Source: Brachycybe producta
Lineage: Eukaryota; Arthropoda; Diplopoda; Playtdesmida; Andrognathidae
DNA: 64,000 bases
Reading direction: 5' to 3'
Assembly (NCBI GenBank): GCA_036925085.1
Contig: JAUPFP010000010.1
Span: 124,001 to 188,000, forward strand
The translations under genes were made by a program, and so were the position numbers. The stretch's first letter is position 1. Every line of letters starts with the position of its first letter. Positions 29,750 through 42,300 of the stretch are shown here, piece after piece. The notes beneath the pieces were generated by a model, which had not been told where the DNA came from, did not search any database, and saw nothing but the letters and a program-made list of their open reading frames with translations.

Positions 29750-32700
29750 AGAGACAATTAAACCCCTGATAGTAACCCAGTTCCATCATCCTTATAAGTG
29801 GTTACATGTTAATACGATGCGCACACAACAACAATAACAAAAACAAAATATACATATATAAAATAATATGTAGGGAATTATAAGGAAGAAACTATAATAT
29901 ATATATATATGTAATATTAGAGGAGATGAAAATTGGAAAGGACACATCCAAATTAAAAACTTTGCCATTTTATTTAATGTGCGGTTAGTTCATATAATAG
30001 ATTAGATGATTTCTGTAGTTAGTGGATGTTCGTTCTTCTTCTTCTTCTTCTTCTTCTTCCAAGAATTCTAATTTGGTAATATATATACCACATTATACAA
30101 GTGCTAGGAAGAGTGAAGAAAAGAAAAGAAGGAGTTTGTTTGGAAGTCAGAGTAAAAAAAAGGAGGTTAGAGACCATGAATTTCAAAGTGTTTTTTGTGA
30201 TGTTATAAACGACCGGAAATGATGTTTACCTTTAGTCCAATTGATCACATTACACAGATGGCAGTTTTTTTGTGTATGTGTGTGTGTGTTGTGTAGTCAA
30301 AATTGCAACAAAAAAAAAACGAAAAAAAAGCATTATGAAGAGGAATTTAAGATTGAAAAGTGGAGGATGTAAGAAACACAAAAAAAAAAAGAGAAGAAGT
30401 CGTAAGATGATAATTTATAAAGCATCAATTTTCTTTTAAAAGTTTCGTTTTGTTGTTAAAAGAGCTCCACACATTTTGTGGCTAATTCAAGAGACATAAA
30501 CAAGAAGATTATTATTCAGAAAATCCATAGACATACACACATTCATTCACATTCCAAAGTGATGCTCATAAAAAATGGTGAAACATCGAAGAAGAAGAAG
30601 AAAAAGTAACAAAAATACTGAGAACTACTGATACAGCAAAAGATGAACACACACACACATTTTCTCATAAACAGAAACTGCCAGAGACAAGACATACAGA
30701 CATACAAAGCAATATACTACTTAAGCAAATAAACACAAATTTATGAACCCACCCATCATCATTTCCAACAACAACAAAAAAACAATAATGAAAAGGAATA
30801 AGCTTTCTACAATTGAGGCTTATTGAGGTATTTTCTCTGCAGCTGAGAACTTATTTGTTAAAATCAAATGTAAAGAATGTCTGGAAAAACTTATAGAATC
30901 TATCTATACATATATATATATATATATATATTTTTCAACTGAAACAGATATGACTGCATTATATAACTAATAATAAGCATATGTTTTGGTTGCTAGGTTG
31001 AACCTCCAATGTTGACCACTTCATGAAACAATGAATAAGATCATTTGTTTGTCACTGACTTGGGGTTCTAGTAGGCCTAAATGGTAGAGTGAGACACTTG
31101 TTCACGCTTCATACATCATCCGCTGCACATTGAACTCACTTGTCAATTTTTTACCATTTTCTTTGCTTAGAAATAAATACATTCACAATGTCAGTTTTCT
31201 AAAGACTCAATACTGCGTCAGTTACGAAACTCATGTACATAAGAAAACACAGTATACTCATAGTTATAACTTATGACTAAGTTATGACCTATCTTTCTTT
31301 TTTTGTGTACAAACTGAGTTTTGAGCAGTAAGTAATTTGATTTGCAATTTACTTCTTGAATGCTGTGGCAAGGTTTAAAGTTCTTTTGCTTGCAATATTC
31401 AAAGAGAGTTTTTATTTTACGAGCGTACACCCTTATGAATTATGCAAATTTGTTCATTAACCTCAAAAAAGCTACATTTCCATAACTACCTTTCGTTCCT
31501 CAGGAACAACTTTCAGATTTAGAAAAATTGTGTTTATTCCTTAATATGTTCTTCAGAAAGGGCTGCAAGATTTATTAAAGGTATATAGATGCATTCTGAC
31601 AGTGTAATCCATATGCTAGGTGCACTTCAGTGAGAGTCACTAGCAAACCGTAAAGTAGAGACCTACATTGTGCAAAAAATTTGAAACCCAGCCCAGCCCA
31701 TGAGACTTTATACTCGGCCCAACCCACAAAACCCACCAGGCACATGGGCCTTTAACATAAAATGCCGATCCATGGGCTGGGCTATTCTTTTGTAAAAGTC
31801 CACCATCCCATGGACTTTGCGTAGGTCTCTAATTTCCATACTAAATGGTTCACAAGTTCACATACTTACCAAGAAAAGAAATCGTTAATGGCTTTAATAT
31901 GTTTATTTTATTGATGGGACAGGAATTAGACTACACCCCGCCCACCCATCCGGGTAGAAGGGCTGGGACAGTGAGGAACTTGTTATCTATATATATAACA
32001 AGGGATTCAAGGAACCCTATAGACCTCCATTGCTTTAATATATGCTTTCATATATCAAATAACCAACTTTTTTTTCATTGTTACATGTGTGCGCATGAGT
32101 ACGCGCATGAACACACGTGCGCGCATGAGTACGCACGTGTACGCATGTTGGTTGCTGGAGCCATTTGATTAACATTGGAACTTCAAAATTGATCACGCCT
32201 CATTACATGAGCAACTCTGAAGTGCCTAGGCTTATATAAATAAATTGCTATGATTTACTATAGAAATTGCAGAAGCACAGCGCCATTTTTTCACAATATT
32301 TATGCAAAAAGCATCGCCAAAGAAATACCTAGATCGTCTAATAATATAGGAGGATAATGAATTTAAATATCTATTTCATTGTCTTTCTCAAACACATTAC
32401 GGTAACATTAGTGTGAGTCAATAATCGCTTAGGGATTCGCTCTTATCGAGTTCTCGACGTCATCGCCACCAAGTACTTATTTGACCATCAGAGGCACATT
32501 CAAAAATTTCCAGAAGCAAAACACACAATTTTCGTTTCACCTGTGTTTGTATTTAACAGTTCTCCGCCTCAGCTATCGGCTTTGACGCCTGAATTATAAT
32601 TGAGACATTAAAAAACAAGCATCATTAAAAGATCTCCCTCCCTCCCTCCATTTCATTTATACATTTGATGTTGTTTAATGTAAACCTAACATAAACATTA

Positions 32701-34204
32701 AGGTAACAAAAAGCAAAAACTTAAGTTTACAACACCCTCTCTCTTTTATTGTTCATTGTTTCTCAATCTTGAATTGAATTAAAAGTCAGCAAGTTTTTCA
32801 AGCGCTCCATTTCGATCAGCGATTTTTGATTGTAGATGTTTCGTGATGTCATTTTTCGCACAGTTGACATATAGTGACATATATGATGTCCGCGTAGAGT
32901 GGACTGATGATAGATCCAAAACGTCCCACAAATATGTTCAAAATTTCACCACTCTAGGTCATAGGAAACCTACCAAAACAACGAGCTCCAAGATTTGAAC
33001 CAATACATGGCTCACGCCAAGTTAAATAAAATACCAGTTAATTAAATTAGTCTGAACTCAAGTTGCGTTTGGAATTTTTTCACCAAACAAACTTCATTCT
33101 CAATAATAAAAAAAGATAAACGAAGGTGTGTAGTATTTTTTTCATAAATCATCTTTAAATGATTTTCAATTGTTTTTTCGAATAGGCAGAACTTACCAAT
33201 AACAAGGTTTAAAATTCCAGAATTACCTCCCTTATTTAACTGTAGTCTATATTTAGTTGCAAGATGGATGGATCTTCATGACGATATCTCTAAAAAGAAA
33301 CTTTTAAGATTTTTTTAAAAGGCGGTCAACGTTTTTTCACGTTTTTTTTTAATCCCCCCGCGATTAAAAAAAACTGTGAAAAAACGTTGACCGCCTTTTA
33401 AAAAAATAAACCTAACCCCCCCCCCACACACACAAATATAAAATTTGATCATTTTCAAACTAATGTAAAAAGTTTATTTTGAAAGATATCATTACGAAAT
33501 GTTTTAATTTCAAACTTATCTTAAAATGCTCTCATAAGTCTATTTAGAAATGGACTTCCAATCGTGTATTACTGCAAACTTACTAGTTAACACCGTTACC
33601 CCTCTTAAACGAATAAACTGTGTTAATTTATAATCGGATTAGGCCTAAACGTTTACAATTTCCAACCCCCCCCCCCTTTTTTGCTAAAATCAGTAAGAAA
33701 AAAAATTTTCAAAGGAAGCTTAAAAGTCATTCATTTAAATCAGGTTTAAGAGTTGCTAAATGTTCCCTGAACGCCTCACTTCATTAACGAGTGTATTCGT
33801 TCTCTTAAAACAAAATTTAATTTAGATTTCATGCATTTGATCCCCTCTCCTCCTCCTCATCCTCCTCCTCTCTTAATTCACCGTGTTATCTTAATGTTAA
33901 ATCAACGTTTACATTATTACATTGGAGATATACTAACAACAACAACAACAAAAAATGACAAGACATTTTTTATCCCTTAGTTTGTTACTTTTTTTTAAAG
34001 AAAAAAAAAGGGGTTCATCATAGAAGGAACATATGCTTGCATTGATTGCCTATCTACGTTTCCCTAAGGGGCAACAACCAGAGGTTTCGTCTTTTTTACT
34101 TTTTTTTTACTTTTATAAATTTCAAAATATTTCAAGTAAACGAATTGGAAAAGAAGAAAAACTAATATATTGTAAGTAACATTAGTTATCTTTTTAGGTT
34201 TGGT

Positions 34205-34272
<68 letters not shown>

Positions 34273-36227
34273 TGTATTTAAAAGTAAAAGATGGAATCTG
34301 AAAAGGTTGAAGAAAAGGGAAAAGGAGGAGGAAGAGGAGGAGGAGGAAGAGGTTTCTCTATTTGTATAGAATGACAGTTAAGTTCTTAAAGAAAAAGTAT
34401 GTTGAACAGTTAACTTCTATATCTATATATGTTTAAGTTATCTCTCTCTCTCTCTCTCTCTCTCTCCCAAACGTCATATAATATGAAGAGTTGATCAACA
34501 TTTACTTGAGGTATCAAGAGTCAAGTCTCATGACTAAGATCGACAGTGGTTTAGAAAAAAATATTGACTTTCAATGTGAACACAAGCCCCAATATGTTCT
34601 TTTTTTGTTCTGGAATGATTCAGTACAGACACAAACACCTGACAAGACAAGGCTTTTCATAAAAAAATTGCATCACATAATACACCTAATATACTGTAAT
34701 TTATACACTCTCTGATTATATTGTCTTTCAGGAGCAAAATTCAGAGGAACTTGAAAGTGTTTTAAAACTAGAAAGGTAACTCAATCACTCAAGGGTAAAT
34801 AACTTTCAAATAACTTTTGCAGACAAAAATTAAAAAATATCGTCAGTTTAATGTCCGGTCATTTTCAAACTCACATAAAAAGCATATTTCGAAAAAAAAA
34901 TATATCAACATGAAAATCCTATTAAGTGAATGAGCTACTCTTCTAGTTTCGAAATCACATTCAAGGTTCTCCTCATTTTGCATCTGAAAGACAAAATAGA
35001 TAAGCGTTTGAGAGACATTTACAGTTTAAATCAACTTGAGCACACTGACTTGATAATGTACGCCAGCGCCGTAATTACGGTTAGCGAGTGAGGCTAGGGT
35101 GCAAAGCTTAGAGGTCTAGAAATAAGTGTGTAAAACAACCAAACAGATAATACACACCTGAATTAAATGAATTCAAATTAAATGTGTTTAGGAGAATTAT
35201 ACGGATCCAGTTAAGGACACATGAACCAAATAAAAATTGACTTTATATTAATATTTTAAATTGAAATACTAAATCAATATTTTGTCAATAGTTTATATAA
35301 TTATATATTTAAGTATTAACTCAATATTTTCAGATTAGTAACTGAATAAATCAAATTCGACATATTGTTTGTTTGTCCTTCACAGGGCTCTGTAGAACAC
35401 GTTTATTATTTAAATGCATTTAAATGTATCAGGTGTGTGTACTAAGCATAAGGGTGCTGAGAGTGCAAAATTAGCTGGTTACGTCTTTGCTGTGCGCCTT
35501 TCTATACAATGCCTAACTAAAATGTGAAAAATTTACTATTTCTAGTGAATCAGTAGAATGGCTCATTTTCTCACTTTGCCATTAGATACACGTCCTCCAC
35601 CTTGTTCTTATGAGTCTTACTATATGGTGTTACTAAATTTCAAGAAATAAGTCTCAAAATGAAAAATGCAATAAGTGGTCGCTTTAGATAAATTTTAAAA
35701 AAGGTGTTTCTGTTTTTAAATATTGTTTAAAATCTTACATTTTTTTTAACTCTATGTTAAATCCCTTAGGACCAAAAAATCGTTCCACAAACGTTTGAAG
35801 AACAGCAATAACAAAAAAAATTAGCACATGTATTAATGTATTGGCTTCATGCTGATTGCTTTTTATAAGCTTCGCACGTCAAATTATTTTTCTATATTAT
35901 TTCTATAGTTTTCTAAATTATTTTTCCGTTTTTTATACCAAAAACGATCGCGAGTGTCTACAATCGACGAAATTTTAAATTACACACTGTATCTAGGCTG
36001 CTCAACCTAAGAAAACACCTGCTAAAAACAAAGCACACAGCTTAGAATGTTACCTGCATACAGTACACCAATCTTTGCACAAATGTAAAAGCACCATAGA
36101 TTTACAACAAGAAAATCAAACCAAAAACATGTTTTTTTTTGTGAAACTCGCTTTTATATATATATATATATATATATATAAAAGCGAGTTTCACAAAAAA
36201 AAACATGTTTTTGGTTTGATTTTCTTG

Positions 36228-36322
<95 letters not shown>

Positions 36323-39300
36323 TCTAAAAAAGTAAAAAAAACTAGATCTAATCTCCTCTTGTCTTGCTGGTGTAGTGGTTAGCGTCTCAGGTCATGAGTT
36401 CAAACCCCGTGTGCAAGTGTGTGGGAATTATTTTCAAATATTTCAGAAGGTGGCAGTGGAGAAACAAACACATTATCAAGTTAAATAAAAGCGAGTGATA
36501 ATAATAATAATAATAATAAAAGAGAGAAAACATCTGCAGAAACCAGATTAAAGACACCGGCCAAAAAAAAAAAAGGAAGATATGAAACAGAAAAAGCGAC
36601 CAAAGAAGAAAAAAATGAAAATTCTTGAAAAAATAAGCTAAGTTTGCAGATGATGATAAAGGCAGACTAAACACACAATAAAATAAGACGAAGAAAAAGA
36701 AGACAAGCATTGATCTCAAACTACGTAAACAAGAAGATATATCATGTTCGAATATATAAAAGAGAAGAAGAAAAATAAAAAGAGTGAACAAGAAAAGAGA
36801 GAAAAATGAAACATATAGTAGTAAATGAAAAAAAAAGTAAAGAGTTTGGAAGAAATGGTAAAGGGGTGGGGGGGGGGGGGAGTCCTATTAATAGAACAGA
36901 AAACATCACGGTGGTCTACGACCTTCAATATTATTCAGTCTATGAAAAGACACGCTTGAGATATTTTATTTTACATTTTTTTTCCTTCTTCTTCTTCTTC
37001 TTCTTTTCTTTTCTATTTGCTTCAAAACTCATTTTTTTAAAAAAAAATTTGGTAAAATGTTTTTTTCTTTTTCTTTCAAGTCTGACTTTTGAATTGATGG
37101 ACAATGTAATAATAGTGGTGGTGGCGGCGGAAGTCAAAATACCCATTTATTAGAAGAAGAAAAAAAAATACTTCATCTATAGACTAGAAGACACACCGAG
37201 AGTACGTGATCGGTCCCGTCTCTTTTTTTTTTGTTATAACCAATTGAAGTGAAAAATGTAAATTTCTCACAACAAGAAACGAATATTTGTTTACTTTGCG
37301 CGAATATTACAAATAAGTCGTCAGTTCATGACATGTGGTCAATTAAGAATCGAGGATTTTTCCTGTTGTAGTGACCAGTGACTGACAAGCACCAGGTCCA
37401 CCCCCCATCCTTGTGAATTTGTGATGTAAACAAAAGTAAATTTTAAATCTAACAATTATTTAAGCTCTAACCAGGGTTGCGCCACCGATTTCATTTTTTT
37501 TAAATTCTCTGACTTTTCAAGGTTTTTCTTACCAAACTTAGATATTTTCAGGTCTTCCAGGTCTTCACTTCCAGGTTTTCCAAGTTTCCAGCTTGAATTG
37601 CAACCTTGTTCCCCCCCCCCCCCCCCTCCCTTTTTTTTTTGGAATTTTTGCTATTTTTTTTTTTTAACTTTTTGAGACTTTTTGGCCCAGTTGAGGCCTC
37701 TTAAGGCCTTCTTTCCCAAGGCCTTGGCACACAGGCGACTTTTATCTGTGCGCCAAGGTGAGCGACTTTCCATAAAAAATACACTGACCATCAACTTCAT
37801 TTTGTCGTTGAAAAGTCTTTCAAAAGTCGCCTGTCAATTGTGAATTTGACTATTGCTTCTATGCTCTATTTATCTCCAATTTGCTTTGTGCCTAAAACAT
37901 ATTTAAAATTGATCCGATTCTCTTTCCTACTCATTGCATCTTAGTAGATATTATAGTGAGAATAAAGGCTAGAAAGTAGCCTCAAATTTCCACCACCACC
38001 AGGTCCACCACATAAAATATACGAGTAAATGAGACTTGGATAAAAGTGAAAACCAAATAACGAAGTAACAAAATCGAATCATCGATTTACTGAAGTGTTG
38101 TTTTCATCTCCTTCTTTTCCTTTTACCTCCTGTCAAATCGAAATTAGATTACACAAAAATGAAACCATTTTATGTTTTTCTCACCTTGTCGTAACCCTCG
38201 CTTTTGTCGTCGCAGCTACTTCGTACACTACGCCGACTTCTGACCGACCCATGATGAGATAGGTTACAAGGGTCCAAAGAGGCATAACTCACTTCCTCCT
38301 GATACAATTCCTTTCCATGTAACTTTTTGTTCAGATTATTGCGAACTTCGGAATGAAGTCGACGAAAGAGACCGGTGCTAATCTTTGGAAGTGCCGTACT
38401 TCCCGAAGTAGAGATCCCATCTGCACCACCACCACCACCACCACCGCCGCCACCACCACCGCCACCGGCGCCACCACCACCACACGTGACCGTACTACCG
38501 TCCACATGGCTACCACTACCTCCTAAAATACCAGCACCACTTCCACCTAGACCAGCTGCGCCGAGACTTCCTCCACTTCCAGGACCAGCAGGGACGCCAC
38601 TTGAACTCGGAAAGTAAAACTCACTAAAGATGTCATCCACAATTGACTCTTGCAACTTGCGTAGATCTGGACATAAGTCCAGAGGTGTAAACCCTTGACA
38701 ATTGGCAAGACTCAACTGAGCACCACTCTCGAGAAGGGTGCAAACACACGGCCAAGAAATCTTGTCTTGACAGACAGACAGATGAAGTGGAGTGCAGCCG
38801 TTGTTATCATGGACATTCGCATCAGCACCGTATTTACTTAATAGATAGACAGCTTCGCTATTACGATAGGCAACGGCCAGAAAAAGTGCAGGCAAAGTGT
38901 AGAGGCACTCTCGGGTGTACTCTTCCGAAAAGGAAATCGATCGACCTTCGGCATCTCGTCGAACGACCCGTTTCTCGGGTGGTAGATCGCAGTGGAAGCA
39001 CGGTGGCGACGGTTTCGGAGACGCCGACGAATGCCCCGACTCCACACTGTCGTGAGCCAGTAGTTTGGCATAACGAGGTGTCGGTAACTGAAGAGAAGCC
39101 TTACGAGACTTATCGGGTAATGTGGCTACGTTGTCGTCCGAAGCACCCGAACTGGACATGAGAGAGTAAAAACTCCCCCTCTGAGCAATACCAGCGCCAC
39201 AACCGACTCCTTCTCCGGTACCGCCTTCGTTTGGCTCAACCCCGTACTTAAGAAGCATTCGGATCACATCAAAGGCCTCGTGTTCGATGGCAAAGTGAAG

Positions 39301-42300
39301 AGCATTCGTAAAAATGCTTGGCACTTCCTGGTCGGTGGACACACTCTCTTGTCTTCCCAAGCGGTCAATCAATGTCTGGCTCTTGCGTAGTAGAATCTCT
39401 ACCTCTTGACTTATGCATTGACTGTGAGTGTCACAACTACTCTTGTCCAAAAGACTACCGTGAAGATTCACATTGAATTTGCCATGATGGATTTCGAGCA
39501 TGCGCTTCACAAAACATGCGTCGTTCTGACGGATTGAACGTTCCAGTTGATCAGCTTCAAACGAAAGATCATTGATCGAAGAAGCGCGACTAGAAATATC
39601 AAATAATAAGTAATCATTCCTTTCTTCACTTGGATTTTTTTTAAATATACGCATTTGACCCCTACCTGTATTGAATGTTTGTGGAATGCAGTGATTGGAA
39701 GGAAGAGCTCTGTGGTATGGACACGCCGTTGTTCGGAACAGCCAAATTGGTGGCGGACTGATATTGACAATAAACCGGAGAATGATTCCATGATGAATGG
39801 TATGGCAAATGCCCATCGGCAGCGGCGGCGGCGGCGGAGGCCGCACCACCACTACTACCACTGGTGGCATTTTCTCGCAAAACCTTTAAAGAAAATAACA
39901 AAGCAAAATTCATTAGAAAACGATTTACTTAAAAGTAAAAAAACAAAAACAAAATGAAAACTAAACCACAAAAAAACACTACAACTGTCACCTACATTAA
40001 AAATATTTGATGACTAGGCCTAATCAGGGTTAAAGGCCAAAAGAATTATTGGTTTTTAAATCAATGAGTTTGTTTAGAGGCTAGGATTCAAGGACAACTC
40101 TCGATTAATTCCAAGGTTTCACCAAACTTGCTTTTTCTCGGTTATCACCCTCTCTCGCTATCATCCTCATAGTATTAATTGCAAAAATTATAGCCTCTAA
40201 ACAGACTCTTTGATTGAAAAACACATAATCAGCCTTACTGTCATAAGTATAAATATAAACATAACCGGTGGCCAAACTGTGGTTTTGTGTGACACACTTA
40301 AGGCCCTCGACAAACAAACTACTTTTGAGTGGTTGAATTCGATTACAAAATGTTATTGCAGGTTTTGTGGTTGACAACGTATTGCTACAAGAAAGCCTCC
40401 TAACTTTTGCACATGACCCACTTCTGAAGTCGAAAACGACCACCGGTGTTGAGGCTATTTTTGTAGTGTATATGCTATGGAAAGCCGCGGGATCTTTGCA
40501 CACGAGCGACACGCAGACCACATTTTGCAGTCAAACTCGACCAATAAAAAGTGGTTCGCGTGCTAAGACTAACAGTTACAGTGTGGCTCAAATTACAAGT
40601 ACCAAAAAATGTTGATAAAAACACCTTTGCAGCTACTCTAAGCCACACCTTTACTAAAATCTAAAGGAAGTTATCTAGTTAGACGATAAGGATGGAGGCC
40701 GGAAATGACTCGTCTTATTGATCTTAAGAACAGAAAATAATCAAAAATCCTTATTGACAGCACTTGAATAAGTGGTAACCAAAAGAAAAAAACTCATTTG
40801 TAATCATTGGTGACCACAAACTACCGTGTAAAGTAGAGCAAGCCAAAATTTAGCCATGTGTCTTGTGTGTCCTGTTTATCTTCATTTTTATTGTTGTACT
40901 TTCTCCCCCTCCATGCAAACTCCTCTCTTCCAATTTCAAAATAACAATGCAAATAAATTGAGGTCCAAAACGTAAATAAAGAAATGTCATAAGATGATAT
41001 TTTCGCCAGCTGTTTATCTCATTGTTCCTATTCAAAATTTAATTTCACATGACAATTGTGAGTCCCATTCTTTCTACAGTTGATTCATTATTAATTTTAC
41101 ATTATATTTTTATAAATAGAAAAGAAACTTGAGTAAATAAGTGATTCACTAAAAATATGGTCAAGTAAGTTTGGTTTCATCCAATGCAATAATATAACAA
41201 CCATAAAATTATCCAACAGTTTAGTATTTTAGTTTTCAGCTACAACAACTTCCACAAAGTCGTGTCCACTTGTTTTTTTGTTTTTTTTTTTTAAAAAAAA
41301 GAATGGCAATGTCTCGCTTTTTTGTGTTGTTTATCGTTGGAATTGTCATTACAATTGCCCTTACAGTAAGTATAATTTAATTGTAAAACCACTTGCAATT
41401 TAAATATTTAATTGAGAATGCGTTTTTATGCCGAAAACCATACAAAATACATTAATAATGATCTCCCCTCTTCTTCCCGCTTATTTAAACAACTTGCATT
41501 CGGTCCAACTCTAATTCAAAAAAAAAAATAAATAAATCGGTTACCCTCAACTAATTTTTTCCCATACAATTTTTATGGTCAGAAAGTGTTTGACCGTCTC
41601 TCTTTCTTGCGAGCCGCAAATTCATTAATAATTACTAAAGAGCCACATGCAGACACTCGCGAGCCACACAACTCAGCCTAACAAATACGATTCTGTTGTA
41701 CGAAACAAGTTGTTGTTGTTGTATTGCCTCTACTATAAAATATTTATTTTGGCAGGTGATTGAATGTAAACGAGCTAAAAATGATAACAAACACGGAAAC
41801 GAAACTTCAACCAGTAAACCGATTACTAGTAGTAGCACTGAAAAAATATCATCAATTACGCTACACAAGCGTAAACACACAAATGGTCATCACGCAGCTC
41901 CACACAAGACTACTCGCAAACACTCTGGACATCAGTCTACAACTACTAAACCTAGACCTGAACCAGAATCTGAGCCTGAGCCTGAGCCTGAGCATGAGCA
42001 TGAGCATGAGAATGAGAATGAACCTGAAATTCCTAATGAGCCTGAGACTGCACCAGAAAACATGCTCAGAAATGAGGAAACTCCGTTTATCGTTTGATTC
42101 TTACTCTAAACATGTTTCAGTAAAAGTTAAGAGAATTCACCTTGACTAGATTTTCTTGTAAACTAAGTTACTAAATGAATTTCAATCATTGTGACAGATG
42201 TGTCTATATTTTGTCACATCACAAATTGACTTTATTGCACATTCTAAAAATCAAGCATGATACTCAATTATTTTAAAATGTAAACACTATTTTGCTAAAA

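Larger units (their letters stand above)
29253..38184. other. Intron between E3 and E4
   Basis: 8.9 kb with many microsatellites, two hairpins, a LINE scrap, a tRNA-like relic, one family 1 MITE and copies of families 3 and 5. No gene is supported on either strand. Confidence 0.65.

Noticed and set aside
29358..29837. Long Ser-Leu and Arg-Glu open frames on both strands
   Set aside because: They are translations of the (GA)n microsatellite and carry no coding signal.
36387..37153. Several Phe/Lys-rich frames of 70-134 codons
   Set aside because: Low-complexity A/T-rich sequence with a G-run and TTC repeats; no splice or domain support.
38375..39161. Plus-strand and other-frame ORFs opposite E3
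   Set aside because: Shadows of the ankyrin exon with no splice or domain support.
39590..39665. In-frame reading through the E2-E3 intron ([15 protein letters not shown])
   Set aside because: A good donor (CAG/GTAGGG) and acceptor (TTTCTAG) flank it, the sequence is AT-rich, and splicing gives matching phase. Retention cannot be excluded, but in the E2 frame it would shift.
41760..42149. Second plus-strand frame over gene 1 exon 2 with [10 protein letters not shown]
   Set aside because: It is the shifted reading of the GAG repeat; only the other frame joins to the signal-peptide exon.
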